Notes under the pieces: generated by a model | What the model was told of the DNA's origin: nothing | Database searches by the model: none | The model's input: only the letters and a program-made list of their open reading frames with translations | From: Loxodes magnus | Taxonomy: Eukaryota > Ciliophora > Karyorelictea > Loxodida > Loxodidae | Assembly: GCA_946699065.1 (NCBI GenBank) | Contig: CAMPDV010000188.1 | Location: 248,001-312,000, forward strand | Direction: 5' to 3' | DNA: 64,000 nucleotides | Shown here: one piece after another, positions 1-13,501 of the stretch | How positions within the stretch are numbered: position 1 is the stretch's first letter | Layout of the letters: every line of letters begins with the position of its first letter | Position numbers and translations under genes: made by a program

Positions 1-957
1 ATTGAAATATATAAGTAAAATTATCTTAGATACATAATTTCTAGTTAGTTATACTCGTTAAATATATATACCAGCGCATATTAATTTATATTCATAATTA
101 TTTGTATTTTCTTTAGAGATTTTAAAGTTCATAAATACTTAAAATCAATTATTTTCTGGATACATGGTTTTATGCTTTAAGTTATAACATCAGAATACAT
201 TAATAGATATAACTTAGAGCAATTAAGCTAAGCAGCTAATTATTTTACATCTTAATACTTGATATAAACTATTTGTATACCTCGCAATACTTGAAGTCTA
301 ATCTTTTAGATTTGATATAGTGTATCTCTTAAAAAATATATATCTGGCTATTAAATAAATAAGATATAAGTAATTCTTTTATTATTATATTAGTTTTTAT
401 AGTCAACTAAATTTATATCCTTAATCAAATAAAATTAACTTCTCTGACTCTTAATTTTTTAAATTATAACTATACAAATTAAGTCTACTGAAATATCTTA
501 ATTATATGGTTAAATAAATTTAAATAGAAACCTTTAAGCTAATTAGTTACTAAAATGACAAATGTATTAAGTTTGAACTTCTTTTAATTATTTAGCTTAT
601 TTAAATATTAATTTATCTTTAGCTAGAATAATAGCTTTTTGATTATAATCTCTTCTGCTTATTATATTTAGCAAATTCATAAGTCCACTTGATTTATCTA
701 TCTGTTTAATCTTAATTTAAACACTACTTAGAACACATTTAAAAGCATTATTGATATGGACAACTATGTACAAAACTCAATAATATAGTTAAAATCTTTA
801 AGAATGAATAGAAACATATATAAAAGGAAATATAATTACCAGGCTAAAGAAGGTTAAAGTTAATGTAATAAGTAACCCAAAATTTGATAGACATTTTCTT
901 AATTAAATTTAAGCAAGAAAGCCTTTAATTGATAATTAGAACTTGGTTTAGTTTAAA
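1..957. other. AT-rich leader region, no gene seen
   Basis: Very AT-rich sequence with no recognisable motif on either strand. The 150 bases before position 958 can be read in frame with the RING-H2 gene, so that gene could start further upstream, but no conserved feature supports it. Confidence 0.4.
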
Positions 958-1551
958 ATGATTATATGCATTGATTATATTATTAAGATTTCGATCCTAA
1001 CACAGATTGCTCTAATAATTTTGCTATTTTAGTGAAGTTTAGATTTAATCCCTAAAATTATCATCATTTCATTAACTGTTATTTAACTTGTCCTTGCTTT
1101 TGTGTGACGCTTATTGTACTTTGAAAAGAGATATGGATATTATCTAACCATTTTTTATGTAATCGTTGATGTAATTTTTGCGCCAGTCCTGGAGATTAAA
1201 GAAAGTGTGGAAACTTTAGGGATAATTTTAGTATCATTTTAAATTCTTTGGTGGAGTATAATTTGCTGGTTGATGGTAGTCCATGAAGACGAAGATGCAG
1301 TATTTTATTCAACAGAAAGCTCTTATTTATTAGGTTTAACTCAAGAATAAGTAAATGGAATTCCATTGAGAAATAAATCACCTTATTAAGATTAAAAATA
1401 AATAACCAAGTGCACAATTTGTCATTAGGATATAGAACCAGGAGATTAGATCAGAATTTTGAGATGTTTGCATTAGCATCATAAAGTCTGTATAGATATA
1501 TGGCTTAATGAAAGTTCGGTATGTCCTAATTGTAATAAATAGCTAAAATGA
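958..1551 (+). CDS. Membrane-anchored RING-H2 finger protein (probable E3 ubiquitin ligase)
   Basis: A 197-residue protein read with TAA/TAG=Gln and TGA=Trp. Residues 1-130 hold four strongly hydrophobic stretches, so it is probably multi-pass. Residues 152-193 form a C3H2C3 RING-H2 finger: CTIC, a 14-residue spacer, CLH, then H, C, the typical IDIWL stretch, and CPNC. RING-H2 domains bind two zinc ions and recruit ubiquitin-conjugating enzymes, and membrane-anchored forms usually act at the ER, Golgi or endosomes. The frame runs without break from ATG 958 to TGA 1549-1551, four residues after the finger, and the length is an exact multiple of three. In-frame TGA codons before the finger must be Trp. 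The start could lie upstream. The ubiquitin-ligase role is inferred from the domain; the substrate is unknown. Confidence 0.85.
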
Positions 1552-1996
1552 TTTTACACCTTAATCAATTCTTAATAGTTTTAATATCTTTAGCATAAAA
1601 TAATAATTTGGGAAGCATGGTAATTAGCAATATTTTAGCATCCATGAAGAGCTTTTAATTATTTTATTACTCTATAATCTAAATTCTCTAAATAATAAAT
1701 AAATTCAAAATTATACAAAATTAAACTATTTTTCTACCCTAACTATAGAGCTAATTAAATCCCTCTTCATAAAATAAAATAAATAACCTTAATTATTAGA
1801 AGTCTCATATGATTATTATTAAGAGTAGTTAGCAAATCCTTTAAATTAAATTAAAATTATTTATTTACTCATTAATCATTGAGAATACATATAAAGCATT
1901 GCTTCATATTCTATTATTCTTTATTTATTCTAAAATAAATTGCCTGTCAAATAGATTATTTGCTTGGAAATTCAAATTATAAAGCTTTTCTTCATA

Positions 1997-2779
1997 ATGA
2001 TACCTCCTAATATAAACTAATTTTAGTGAGAGATTAAACTTTTAGCATTTATTATATAGATGAATCGAATAAATAGCAAGCAAATCAGACAGCAAGTTAT
2101 TAAGCTAATAGATATATAGCAATAGTAATTAAATAACACTAAATTTATAAACGACTATTGCTATATGATGAAACTAGTTAAATGAAGCTCTATCATTGTA
2201 AACTTATAATGCTTTTCTTAAGTTAATGTTAAATTACTTAGATTTATTATAGATAAACAAAGATAATTATTTAGAAATTAATTTTAACAAGTAGTTTTAT
2301 GATGAAGTTTTGTGATAGTTGTAGAATCAATGTGATCAAAGAATTTCTGTCTTTTTGCTTAATTTTTGAATAAATTGTATTGGTTATTGATCTTCTAGTT
2401 CACTTTTTACCTTATTATTTTTTAAGCTTTTACTTAGCATAAACATGAAGAAATTTATCATAGCACTTTTAAATGAAAATATTAATTTAAGCTAAACGTT
2501 GAGAAAGGAATTTAGTTATTAATTACTTAGGGCCGTGGATTATTTCCTAAGTTACTTCACATCTTCGAGATCAAAAACATTGATTTATTATAGAAGCAGT
2601 TCTAAAAATTGACTGTCAATCTCAAACTAAAAAAGAAATAAAATAAATTAATATTTTTCATTTTATAATTCAATGTTCCAAATTTTTTCAGATATATAAA
2701 AATTTAATTAAATCTTTTAAAACTTATTTACGAAAAGAGTCTAATATACAAAACTAGAGTGAATTTTAAAAGTGAATGA
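1997..2779 (+). CDS. Hypothetical protein, weakly supported
   Basis: A possible 260-residue protein in one continuous frame from ATG 1997 to TGA 2777-2779. It contains a Gln/Lys-rich stretch, a hydrophobic central part that could hold two membrane segments, and a Lys/Leu-rich amphipathic tail. I recognise no family. Support is only compositional: the sequence is less AT-rich than its surroundings and the frame yields balanced residues. The same frame can be followed upstream to about 1880, so the start is uncertain; nothing clear is seen from 1552 to 1880. In this code every frame is open, so the call should be treated as tentative. Confidence 0.28.
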
Positions 2780-3192
2780 AATATTGAGTATTTATCCTTT
2801 ATATAAAAATAGAAAATATTCGGATTTAAAAAAGCTATTTTTATGATTTTTAAATTACTACGCCAATTCTTATGATAATTTTTTATTTAGCTCTATTTTA
2901 TCCAGCACTCTTTAAGATTTTATTAATAAAAAATAATTATGAATAAGATAAGCTTAAAGTTATATAATTTAGTTAAAGATATGCTAATATTAGTAATTTT
3001 CTATCTAGATAGAACATTTAAATGTTAAAATCTATTTTCTTTTATAAATTTCATATTTTAAATGTAATAAACTATTTACCTATTTCAAGCATGAATAATT
3101 TTATTTATCTTATAATTTTTCTCTCAGAAGAAAAATAGAAAAAAATTTAAATTATATATTTTAAGTAAAGAATATAAATATTAAGCCACTCT

Positions 3193-5421
3193 TCACATCT
3201 AGTTTCTCCAAACAATAGCTGTATTTAGAGAATTTATGTCAATCTTTATTACTTCAAGGTTATCACCTACTTCACTACTCGAAAAAAAGTAAATATAATT
3301 ACCTTTACTTCTACATTCTAATCCGCTTCTTATCTATTATGTGATCATGTATGACTTTCATTAACCGTTTTCGTTCTTATAAACTTAACTACACTTCTAG
3401 TTTTAATTTTTTCCTCCAAATACTATCCAAGGATTAATCGAAGCTGATATTTATGTTAATGGCTAAGGTAACTTTAATTTTATATCACTTTGCCACATAT
3501 CGTATTCTAAAAAATACTTAAACACTTAATCAGTTATTTTTTAGTGTTAGTTTATACCTCCAAATGAATATATATGACCATTGTTCTAATCAGTTATTAA
3601 GGTTAATTAGCAAAGTTTATCTGGAAGGTTTGCACATTGTTACCAAATTTATTTTTTATTTAAGTTAAGTTTTTCCATTGTCTTTGTTATTTTATTTTAA
3701 TCAGTTACTCCACCAGCAATATAAATATAATCATCGTAAGCAGCTATTCCAAACTAGCATCTGCCTTAATTTAAGTTAGCAAGTTCGTAGAGAGATAAAT
3801 TCTGATTATCTTATTGCATCAAGTACGTATTTGACGATGCATTTTACGAATTTTCTTAAATTCCCCCTATAGAATACATATTCTAATTGTATTCAATGCA
3901 TTTGCTTTAAGAAGGCATTTATTGTGTAAGGAAATATTATTGGCAACTTTCTGTTTCTATGTCAAATATAAACACACTAAAGGGATTTTAAATATCTATG
4001 ATTTTGTTTTTATTTATGCTAGGTTTTTATTAATAATTAGTTTAATAACATTAACTTTATTCTAAAGGCTTAATAGAAAGTTAACTATTTTCCATTTGAA
4101 GTATTTGATATTGACTATTAAATCCAGTTACTGAATTATTAAATTATAGGTTTTATTAATCCAATTAATTTTCATTTTATTATTTTTACTTTTAAGGAAT
4201 TTTTTTTTTTAATGAATTATATTTTTTACTTATCAATTATTAATCTTTTTCTAAAATCTTATTCTTATTTTTTAAATGCTGTAGTTATTCTTATAATGAA
4301 AAGATATTTTGCTCTTTTTTGCTTTTTTCACTTTACAGATGGGATATCTAAGACTTTAAATTTAATATTTCATCTTTTGATTCTTTTAAAAAGTTATTTT
4401 AGTTCTATTATTAGATGAATTAATTACTTTTTTCTTTCAGATTTCTAACTTCATTTTATAATTAAATTATTTGCTAGTCTTTTTCTTTAATTTTTTGAAG
4501 TAGTTGCTCATTTATGTTTTATATATTTTCTATTTCCATTTCGTATTTTTATTTACTTGAAATCTCGATTGATTCCTATTTTATTCTTTGTTCTTTTTGA
4601 AGTTAATCTAATTTAGATTGCATTTAAAACAGACTTTTTTTTAGCTCTTCGTTTTCCTTAAATATAAATAAACTTACTAATTTTAAAGTCTCCTAGTTTT
4701 GATAATATGGAAATTACTACTAATCAATTTTAAGATTTTAGAGATTTATATTATATCTTTGTTACATAAATTATGAAATGAAGTTGGTAAAGTCAAGCTT
4801 CTCTAAGTTTTCCTATGAAGGCACGAAGTTGCAAAAGTAAATAATATTTTTGAAAGTCTAATCTAGTTATTCTAATTCAGAAAGCTGCTTTTCATTTAAA
4901 TGTTTAACTTGTGATTCGAAATTTTTCAATATTTCTAGATCTTTTTTTAAATTTATTTTGTTACCTACATTTTAAGTAATTTAAGCTTCTTATTAAGCAA
5001 AGATTATCTTCTTATATTCTACCAGCTATTTCAAGAATTAATTTAACTCACCTTAGAAGCTTTGATTTAAAGATTTAACAAACTAGCTACTTTCTGCTTT
5101 TAATAATTATAATTTGTTACATAATCATGCATTGTCAATTTTATATGAGCTTCATGCAGCCCATTGCTAAAGAATCTCAGTAACAAACTATTGTTTTTTT
5201 TCTTAAATTTCCTTTTATTTCTATAGCATTTAATTTTATAATCCAGGATCTAATTGAAAAATTTCCTAAAGATTATTTCCAAATCCACTTTGAAATTATT
5301 AATTGTGCATGCTCATCAGATTATTTTGATCCTAGAAGCTATTTAGCGTATCTCCATTATTATGAGGTAGTCAGTATTAATTGTCGCTAGTTATAAATTT
5401 TTTTTCTGGATGCTTAGACAT
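3193..5421 (-). CDS. Kelch-repeat protein with N-terminal coiled coil, copy 1
   Basis: A 742-residue protein. The N-terminal 250 residues are Gln- and Lys-rich with heptad-like Leu/Ile spacing, as expected for a coiled coil. A Gln/Asn-rich linker follows, then Kelch units marked by YSIGG, YIYIAGG, YSFGG and a final VFGG, each with the surrounding Tyr/Trp spacing of beta-propeller blades. Kelch propellers bind protein partners, often as substrate adaptors or cytoskeletal scaffolds; the partner here is unknown. The frame is unbroken from ATG 5421 to TGA 3193-3195 and the length is an exact multiple of three. The TGA is kept in the paralog at 13502-15469, which makes it the likely stop. Its middle part (about 4010-4740) differs strongly from that paralog while both flanks are nearly identical. 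No intron is needed. Confidence 0.85.
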
Positions 5422-8400
5422 TTTTTAAAAATGAAGACAAATAATAGTTATTTAAATTAAATCATAAAAAATTATAAAATAAACTCCTTTAATTTAGAAA
5501 ATTATAATGAAAACTTTTTAAATTAAACTTATTAAATCTAAAATAAAAAAATTCTATTCACACCTACTAAAGTTATTTACTCATCAAAATTCAAACAAAT
5601 TATCGAAAAAGTCTAAAGCTTATCATTATCATTAGCTTTAAACATTAAATTAAATCATTAAAATAAAATTTAGTCATTTATCAAAATATCTAAGATTGAA
5701 TAATTTTTGAATTAACTAAATTCAAGAAACGAACTAAAGAAAGATTACTAGATTACTCTAAGTAAAGCGATAAAATCGATAGATTCTTTTTTGTTTTTTT
5801 AAAACTTAAGTTTTAATATAGTAGAAAAATGATTTCTGATATTTGATGAAATAATCGTTATTCTAGTAAGCAATCCATTTTTATTTTCTTAATATTTACA
5901 CTTCTTTTACTAGTGTATGGATTTTAAACAGCTTTATTTTCATTCTACAATAATTTTTGTCTAATTAATATTCTCTTGCAATTTCCTTTATTATTTTATT
6001 TTTAACTTAATCAATATCTCATTTTTCAATTTTTTATCTCAAAGAAGTTAAAAAATAAAATCAATTTTGTAGGAAAGATAAAAAATTTAAATAAAAAACT
6101 ACTTAAAAGGCATAAATATAAAGAATAATTAATTGTAGCTATTTTAAAAAATCATAAAGATTAATGAGAGATTTTATGATAATAGACTTAAAAATTGATA
6201 ATCTAAAAAATAATTATTTAAATTATCTTTTTTGATAAAAATAAAAGTCTAATTAAAAATAGAGAATTTAAATTAAGAATAATAGACATCTCTATAATCA
6301 TAATTATAACTAAAACAAATTTTAAAATAATTTTATATATACAACCAAGTAAATATAATTTAAACTAAGAAGATTAAAAATATCATTTCATAAGATATAA
6401 AATTGGGACTAATGCTGTGAATTCTACCTAATTGTAAAATATAAAAAGCTTGGTTGTGATAACTAATAGATAGCAGAATATCATCTGGAGAAACTTAATT
6501 AGAAAAGAAAAATCTCTAATGTAACAATGATATTTTGAACTAAAATTTGAAAGACTTAGCTGATATTTTTATAACGAAAAATCTCTGGAAAGTGGTTGAA
6601 TCATAATTATATATAAGAATATAAAAAAATTTAACACTACATGGTTTATTTAATTCATTGGTATTATGGGAGTTAGTTAAAACAAGACAAAATTATTTGA
6701 GCAAAAAACTCCAAAATTATTTCTATACTTTTAAAAAAGAAAACAATGAAGATAAAAAAATTAAAATTATTTTTATTTATTTTAGAGGTTATGAATAGAA
6801 ATTATTTATATTATAATTTTAATTTTATATATAAGACTTAAAATAAAGAACTTTATTTAAATTTTTATAAACTAGAATAGATTAATTTACATTAATTTAG
6901 TTATAATACAAATAATAGTGAAATTATTTAAGAAATGTTTTCTTAAATTTAAATTATGATTATGCTTATAATAGCAAAATGCTCTTTATTTATGAATTTT
7001 AAATTCATTAATTAAAATATTAAATCCTCTCATATCTTTAATTTTCAGATATTTCAAAAAAAACAATAATAAACAAAATCTAGAAATTTAATTCTTTAGA
7101 TATGCTTTTAAATTAAATTCATAATTAACTTTGTATTTCAGATCTGCAAATTTTTTTACATTCGTTGAAATCTTCATCAAAAATGAAATAATTTTTGAGA
7201 AAATAGATGTATAACATGAATATTAGAATTTTTTAAATTGTCATATAAAAATTACTAAAAGTTCCTCTGTTAGAATTTAGAATTTTTATCTTTACAGTTC
7301 TAAAATGAATAAAAATGAGTAACTTAAACATCTACAAGAATCAAGAATATATGTTTTAACTTTAATTTACTTATTTAACGAAAAGAATGTTGTTGCTATT
7401 TACGCATACTCTTCGTATTTATTGCAGTTAAACAAAATTAATTTTCATTATTTTATTTAAATTTAAATAACGGTGTCATACTCAAAGAGAAACTATCAAA
7501 AGCTTCCAAAATAATAGCTAAATTTAGCAAAATTGAAATAAGCTTTCTCTTATTAATAAATAAAATGTTGCTAGTGAAGCTTTTCCTATATTCTGCTAAT
7601 ATAAAAAATTTAAAATATTTTTATTTAAGTTATAACTAATATCTCTATAAATTCATTTAATATCTTATATTATTTCATAGTTACACTATAATTTTAAGCT
7701 ATTAGTTACAATTGATTAATAATTTTTTCTTATTATGTTTACTTTTATTAATAATATAAATTAAAATAAATTATAATATATTCAAATGAAATGAAGTCTA
7801 AATTTTTACAATTTATAGTGCAAAAGAGTGTAAGTATTAAATCATTTAATTAATAAATGAAAGCTTGCTCTTTAAAATAAAACAAATAAAATAGAATTTA
7901 TTAAGTTTTCTTAAATAATTGACTATATTATCACACTATTAAATAAAATAAATTGCAATGCTTTAAATTTAATTTTAAAGGAAAAATAAAAAATAGGTTT
8001 ATTATATTTTTAAATAGATCTAATTCCAATTATAGAAAAGTTTATTATCTTAATAGTTAATTTAATATTAATTAATCAATTTTAAATATCTCTTTTATTT
8101 TTAACTATTTCAAAAATTTTATTTAATTGAGGCTTTCTAATTCTAAAGTATAACTAATTCAAATATAAGAGTCCCTAAAAATAAATGAAATGCTTAGAGA
8201 GCTTTTATTAGTACTTCTATAGTTTAAATTTCAAGCAAATTGTTTTAACTAAAAATTATTTATTAAATAAAAGATTTTAATAAAAATTTAATTTTGCAAT
8301 CATTTATTTTTAAAATTAAAAACTATTGTTAAGTATTGCTAAACAATTATCATATAAATAAATTTAGATTAAAAAAATAAAAATAATTAATAAAATCTAA

Positions 8401-9176
8401 TTACATTGATATTCATAAATATTTACTTATGGTAAATTATTTAATAGAAATCTAGGATATTACTAAAAATAGATACAAACCATTTTCATACTAAAAATTA
8501 ATTTTTTTAATGGATTCTTTATTTATTAATTTATTATTAAATTACTATAAAACTAGTTAATAAAATTAACTAATTTTAATTTTTTCTTTGATTTCAATTA
8601 TCATTTTTTAATTAAATCCACACTTTTTAAATCATATTTCAAAGATATTAAAGTTAAATAAGAAAATTTAATTTTTAATGAAATGAGAAAAAAATTAAAA
8701 TTAACATTTTTTATAATTAAATAGAAAATTTTAGTTATTATTTAAATATTAAGAAGCTTTTCTTACATAAGAACTTTGCAAAAAGCATAATTTAAATAGA
8801 ATTGTTTGATATAATTTAAAATTAATGTCTTTCGTATTAAAAATAAAAAAGATAATTAAATTTGCTAAATTAAATTTAAAAAATTATAAATAACTTAGAA
8901 ATAATAATATTATTCAGCTTATTGATTTTTTTATTTTTAATTAAATTGTTACCTCTTTAAGATTTTAAATTTATTTTTTTATAAAAATTTTATTCTGCAT
9001 TAAATAATAAATTTAATAACCTTTTATTTATTTTTATCTAATTTTGCCCATTAATATATTTTGTTTCCGTATTTTATTTATTTTATATGAATTATTATAG
9101 CTATATATTTAATTTTTCTATTTTATATAAAAAATTTTATATTTAGTTAAATAATTCAATTATTGTTTTTAGTTCT
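5422..9176. other. AT-rich intergenic region containing a duplicated block
   Basis: Mostly very AT-rich, with no gene I can support. The segment about 6400-7080 matches 16540-18000 in the second duplication unit and contains no recognisable coding motif. In the second unit it is interrupted by a mobile element (16725-17552), so this copy shows the uninterrupted state. Confidence 0.5.
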
Positions 9177-11680
9177 TCAATTATTTACTTCTAAAAACAC
9201 TTTATTAATTTCTTCTTTAAATATAACTGCAATTCTGAGTTTAATAGAACTTTAAATTTATATCTTAACTTGCTTAAGATACTATTCTTAGAGTTTTATA
9301 ACTTATTTTATCTATTTTATTTTATTATAACGTAAGATACTAAATTATTAAAATTCAACAAAAATTTAAGAATTAATGCAAACTCAAATTATAAGGAATA
9401 TTTTTAGATTTTTAAAAGAGCGTAAGGAAGAGTTTTTCATGATATTAGTAGATTTAGTTTTTATATTTATGAATAAATAGATAGAATGGCTCACATATTT
9501 TAAGACTATAAAGCTTTAAATTTTAGATTCTTAATCTGGTTTTTATTCCTTTCATAATTTTAGCTATTTATGTTGCTTCTCAAAATCTCTGTATTTTCTA
9601 TTTACTGTAAGAGCAATTTTACTAGGATATAAATCTTCAAGATGACTTACTTCTTTAAGCATTTTTAATATTAATTCATAGCTCATACTAACGTGGCATA
9701 TAGATCTTGTACTAGATAGATTTTTTCTTTAATTCTGTTCACAATTTCTAATTTTGGCTTAATTTGCATTTTTCTTCTTCTTTCAATTCCTTTTTCTAAA
9801 TTTTTTCATTATTTAAAAAATATTTTTTCCTTTATTAGCACCAGAAAATTGAGTAGCTAATTTTTCTTTTCAAATATGCTATTTTAATCTCAAAATCCAT
9901 ATACTGTGACCTCCAATATAACAAAATTTCGAAAAAGAGTTTATTTGATTATATTCTTCTATTAATTAGAATTGCCTATTTGCTACATAGAGAGCCTAAA
10001 TTTACCTTTTTAAGCTAGAAATAGCATATAAATTTATTTAAGCTAACATCTACCATTTATTTTTTATTTATTCTTTTTCAATTATAAGTTTTATAATTTT
10101 TAAATATATAGCAACTTCATTGTTTTATTAAGTTTAAGTGCATCTTCAATTTAATCTTAATAAAAATAAAACCTTTCCTTAATTATTATTTTGCATAAAA
10201 GAAGCTTTCATTCTTCAACAAATAATATATAAAATTTAAGAAAAAATTTAACTTTAAGGAGTTTATTATTAATTTCTTAAAATTTTAAACTAAATTTTTA
10301 TAAAAAAATAAAAATAAAAAAATAATAAGATTCAAAGTACTTTATTTGGAAATAAATTCTAAGTCATAAATGACTAAATTAATTTATTTTTTAAGCTTCA
10401 TATAATTAGATTAAATATTTTCTATCTTGATAAGTTGCTATTTTATTAGCAAGATTTAAATTTTACAGTGTCTTTATCAAATCGCTTGAAAATAATTTAA
10501 GATATACTTCCTAGGATCTTTGTTTTTAATTTAATTTTCTGGATAAGCTTATTTACTTTTACATTAACAAAAATTTTCTAAATTTGTCCATATTTTATTT
10601 ATTACAGCTTATCTGATTTATTTATTATGTGATCAAGCATCTCTAACTTTCTTTCAATTTTTTCGATTATAGATATATATTAATTTTAAATTAGTTTCTT
10701 TAATCTATCATTTTTATTATTCATAGTAATTCTCTTTAATAAAAATTTAATTGTAAGAGTCTCTGATTTAAATCATATATTTCAATTTACTTAAATTTTT
10801 TATGTTATAACTCTTTTTCATTTTGTTTCCTCCTTTTACTCTTCACCTTCAGTTATAAAAATATTTTTTCTTTCGATGTTAGTTAACTTTATATGCTTTA
10901 TTTCTGATTATTGCTTAGATATAAATGTTAGTTTAGTTATATTTGATAAAAATTATTTATTTTTCCAAATTTTTTAACAAGAATTTGAATGAAAAGACAA
11001 CTAAGTAACTCTGAAAAGTAGATACATTCGAAGTATGTCTGAACTTATTTTTTCTTTCAAATATGCAAATCTATTTTCACAGGATAGAAACGTAAATGTA
11101 AGTCATATTAAAACTATAAAAATTAATTTGAAATTTGAATATTAAGCATTATTTTCTCCTTTAATCCTTCCTATGCTTAATATTATTTATTTCAAGAAAT
11201 TTCTTTATTATTTCCAATTTCTCTGATTATCTGCGCATTCTTCATTTCTCTATAACTTAAATTATTTTCTTAATAAATTATGTTCTGTAGTTTCCTTTAA
11301 ATATTTCTCAAACGGAACTCAACTTGAAATTATGAGTTGGCAGAAATTATTTACTCCAACTAAAGTAATTTTTTAACTTTCTTAAAAGCACTAAGATTTT
11401 TATTTCCAATTATATACCAAGAGTTTACCTATATCAGATTCACGATATTTTTTAGTTTCTTTCTGTACTTTGAACCAGAACAAAAAAAGCGTTTTACCAT
11501 AATATGTTCGAATGGAAAAAGTTTAAATTTAATTACCAGGACTAATTAAAAAATAAGATAGGCGACATTCTCGCCTTTACACTCAACCTCTTATTTATTT
11601 TTTACTTCAGACTACATTTCTCTCATTTTAGTTTAAGGTTAAAGTTACCCTAAATATTTAGTCTTATGTAACGTTACCAT
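9177..11680 (-). CDS. Long coiled-coil protein, one reading-frame change needed
   Basis: About 830 residues, family not recognised. From ATG 11680 one frame is rich in Lys, Gln, Glu and Leu with heptad-like spacing and clear G-rich first codon positions down to about 10745. A second frame, offset by -1, then carries similar coiled-coil sequence to TGA 9177-9179. At the switch, about 10742-10748, an in-frame A AAT TTT heptamer is present; equally, the first frame meets TGA overlapping an ATG of the second (ATGA at about 10721-10724). A very short intron, a frameshift, two overlapping genes or an indel are all possible. The stretch 10200-10380 is unusually AT-rich and may be an intron. Only duplication unit 1 has this gene; its upstream flank survives in unit 2 near 18950. 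Confidence 0.45.
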
Positions 11681-13501
11681 GTTACAAAGCAATTTAAAAA
11701 TCGGGAGTAGTATAATTATAAAGGCTGATGCATAAATGCATTTCTTCATAAATTCCTAGTATCATTTAAATCATCTGTTAACAATGATAAATCAGGATGC
11801 CTTTTTCATGTAAAATTAATCAAAAATAATCTTGATTCCTTTAATCGATCTGTTTGTTTTCTATTTTCAGAATTAATTCTTATTTTAAGCTTTTTTTAAT
11901 GAAAGGTCTCAAACTTACTAGAGTTTAATTAAAAAATAATTAATTGAAGACTTTGCTGAATTAATAAATTAATTATTACATCTTCTATACAGGGAAAGAG
12001 AAGCATTAAGTCATCTATCCATACCTATATACAAAGTTTACACTATACAAATTTATCTCTAGCTGAGATATTTCCTTCTAATGCTTTATTATGAATCATA
12101 ATAAATATTTGAGAGTGAACGATCATGAAAAGTCCTTTTATAACTCAAATATGTAATGAAATTTGCGATTTTTTTATCCACATAATTTCCTGATTCTTTT
12201 CAGCTTTTAAATGCTAGATAAAATATCTTAATTTTATAGCTTATTATGAAAATTTTAAAATTTCACTTCAATATCTAGCTTTTTTCACATACTTAAATAT
12301 ATTTATTTAATGTTATAAAATCTCTTTAAATTTTACAACTAAAAGCCTTGCTTATTAAATACTTATTTATTTCTTTTTAGATCTAATCACTAAAATTTTA
12401 ACTCTTGCTTGTTCACCTTCTTACTTTCAAAAACGAAATGGAAGAAAGGAATATAAACTTTTTTTTAGTAATTTAAAAAATATAGATGTCTAATAAAATA
12501 AATAGAACTCTATTAAGTTTCTCTTTTGTTTTTACTAAAATTTGTTCTATAGTTAACTTTTATTTATATATTTAATACTTCTACTATGAATTTTACTATT
12601 GAACAGATTTAACTTCGTAAGTATTATATAAACATTTAAGTGAAAAGAATATATTAATAAATCTTACAATCTGTATAAATTATTTATTTTTATTTAATGA
12701 AAACTCTGAATATTTTATAAACCACCCATTTAAACATAGGTATAGCAATTTAAGATTTTTCCTAAGCAATTATATGATTTAAATAAGTATAGTGTAGCCA
12801 ATTAATCTAATTATAATTAAATAGAGTCTTTAGGTAATTCCATAATAGAGTAATTTAATTCTGGTATTATATAAAGAACTTAATTTATCATAAATTACTT
12901 TTATGATTCTTTTTGCTTTGTAAAATTTAAGAAATTCATTAGAAGTTATTAATTCTTAAAGTTTAACATTTGAAAAAATAGCTTCTGTTATATAAAATAC
13001 AATTATAAATAATAAGAAGAATCTTTTAATAAGATAAATTAGTAAGACTTTAAATTATTCTTTAGTTAAATATTTTAAGGTTTCCAAGCTATTAATAATA
13101 TTAAAAATGATTAATAATAAAATAGCATCAAATAAATTATTATAATAATTATGTTTAATTTACCTTACGTCTAAATGTAAAATGCGAAAGAGTGATATAA
13201 AAAATATTTTTAAACTTTTGATTTATTTTAAATTATATGATTCAAAATGAACAACTTAGTAATTATATCATGTAATTAAATTTTTAGTTTTTATCTTTAA
13301 GAAAACAATATTTATTTAGTAATTTTAAAAATACCATCATTTTATTTGCAATAATATACTTTTAAAAAAATAAATAATTTTATTTCTTCTAATTTCTTTA
13401 ATTTTATCTAACTTAATAATTTTATTTAACTATGAAGAAAATTAGAGAAAAAAATTTAAATTATATATTTTAAGTAAAGAATATAAATATTAATCCACTC
13501 T
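11681..13501. other. Intergenic, with distal duplicated block and empty insertion sites
   Basis: The stretch 11900-12640 is the unit-1 counterpart of 18940-20840. It carries the uninterrupted versions of the sites occupied by the element at 19080-20012 (near 11990) and the SINE-like element at 20520-20740 (near 12510). From 12640 to 13440 the sequence is AT-rich with no gene seen. Some frames between 11750 and 11950 on the minus strand look weakly coding but lack any motif. Confidence 0.45.

Noticed and set aside
1196..1417. Minus-strand frame open in the standard code over the RING-H2 gene
   Set aside because: It is antisense to the RING-H2 finger, whose C3H2C3 spacing is exact on the plus strand.
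11572..11594. AGGCGA/TCGCCT inverted repeat as a terminator-like hairpin
   Set aside because: It lies inside coding-looking sequence of the coiled-coil gene, is isolated, and eukaryotic genes do not use such terminators.
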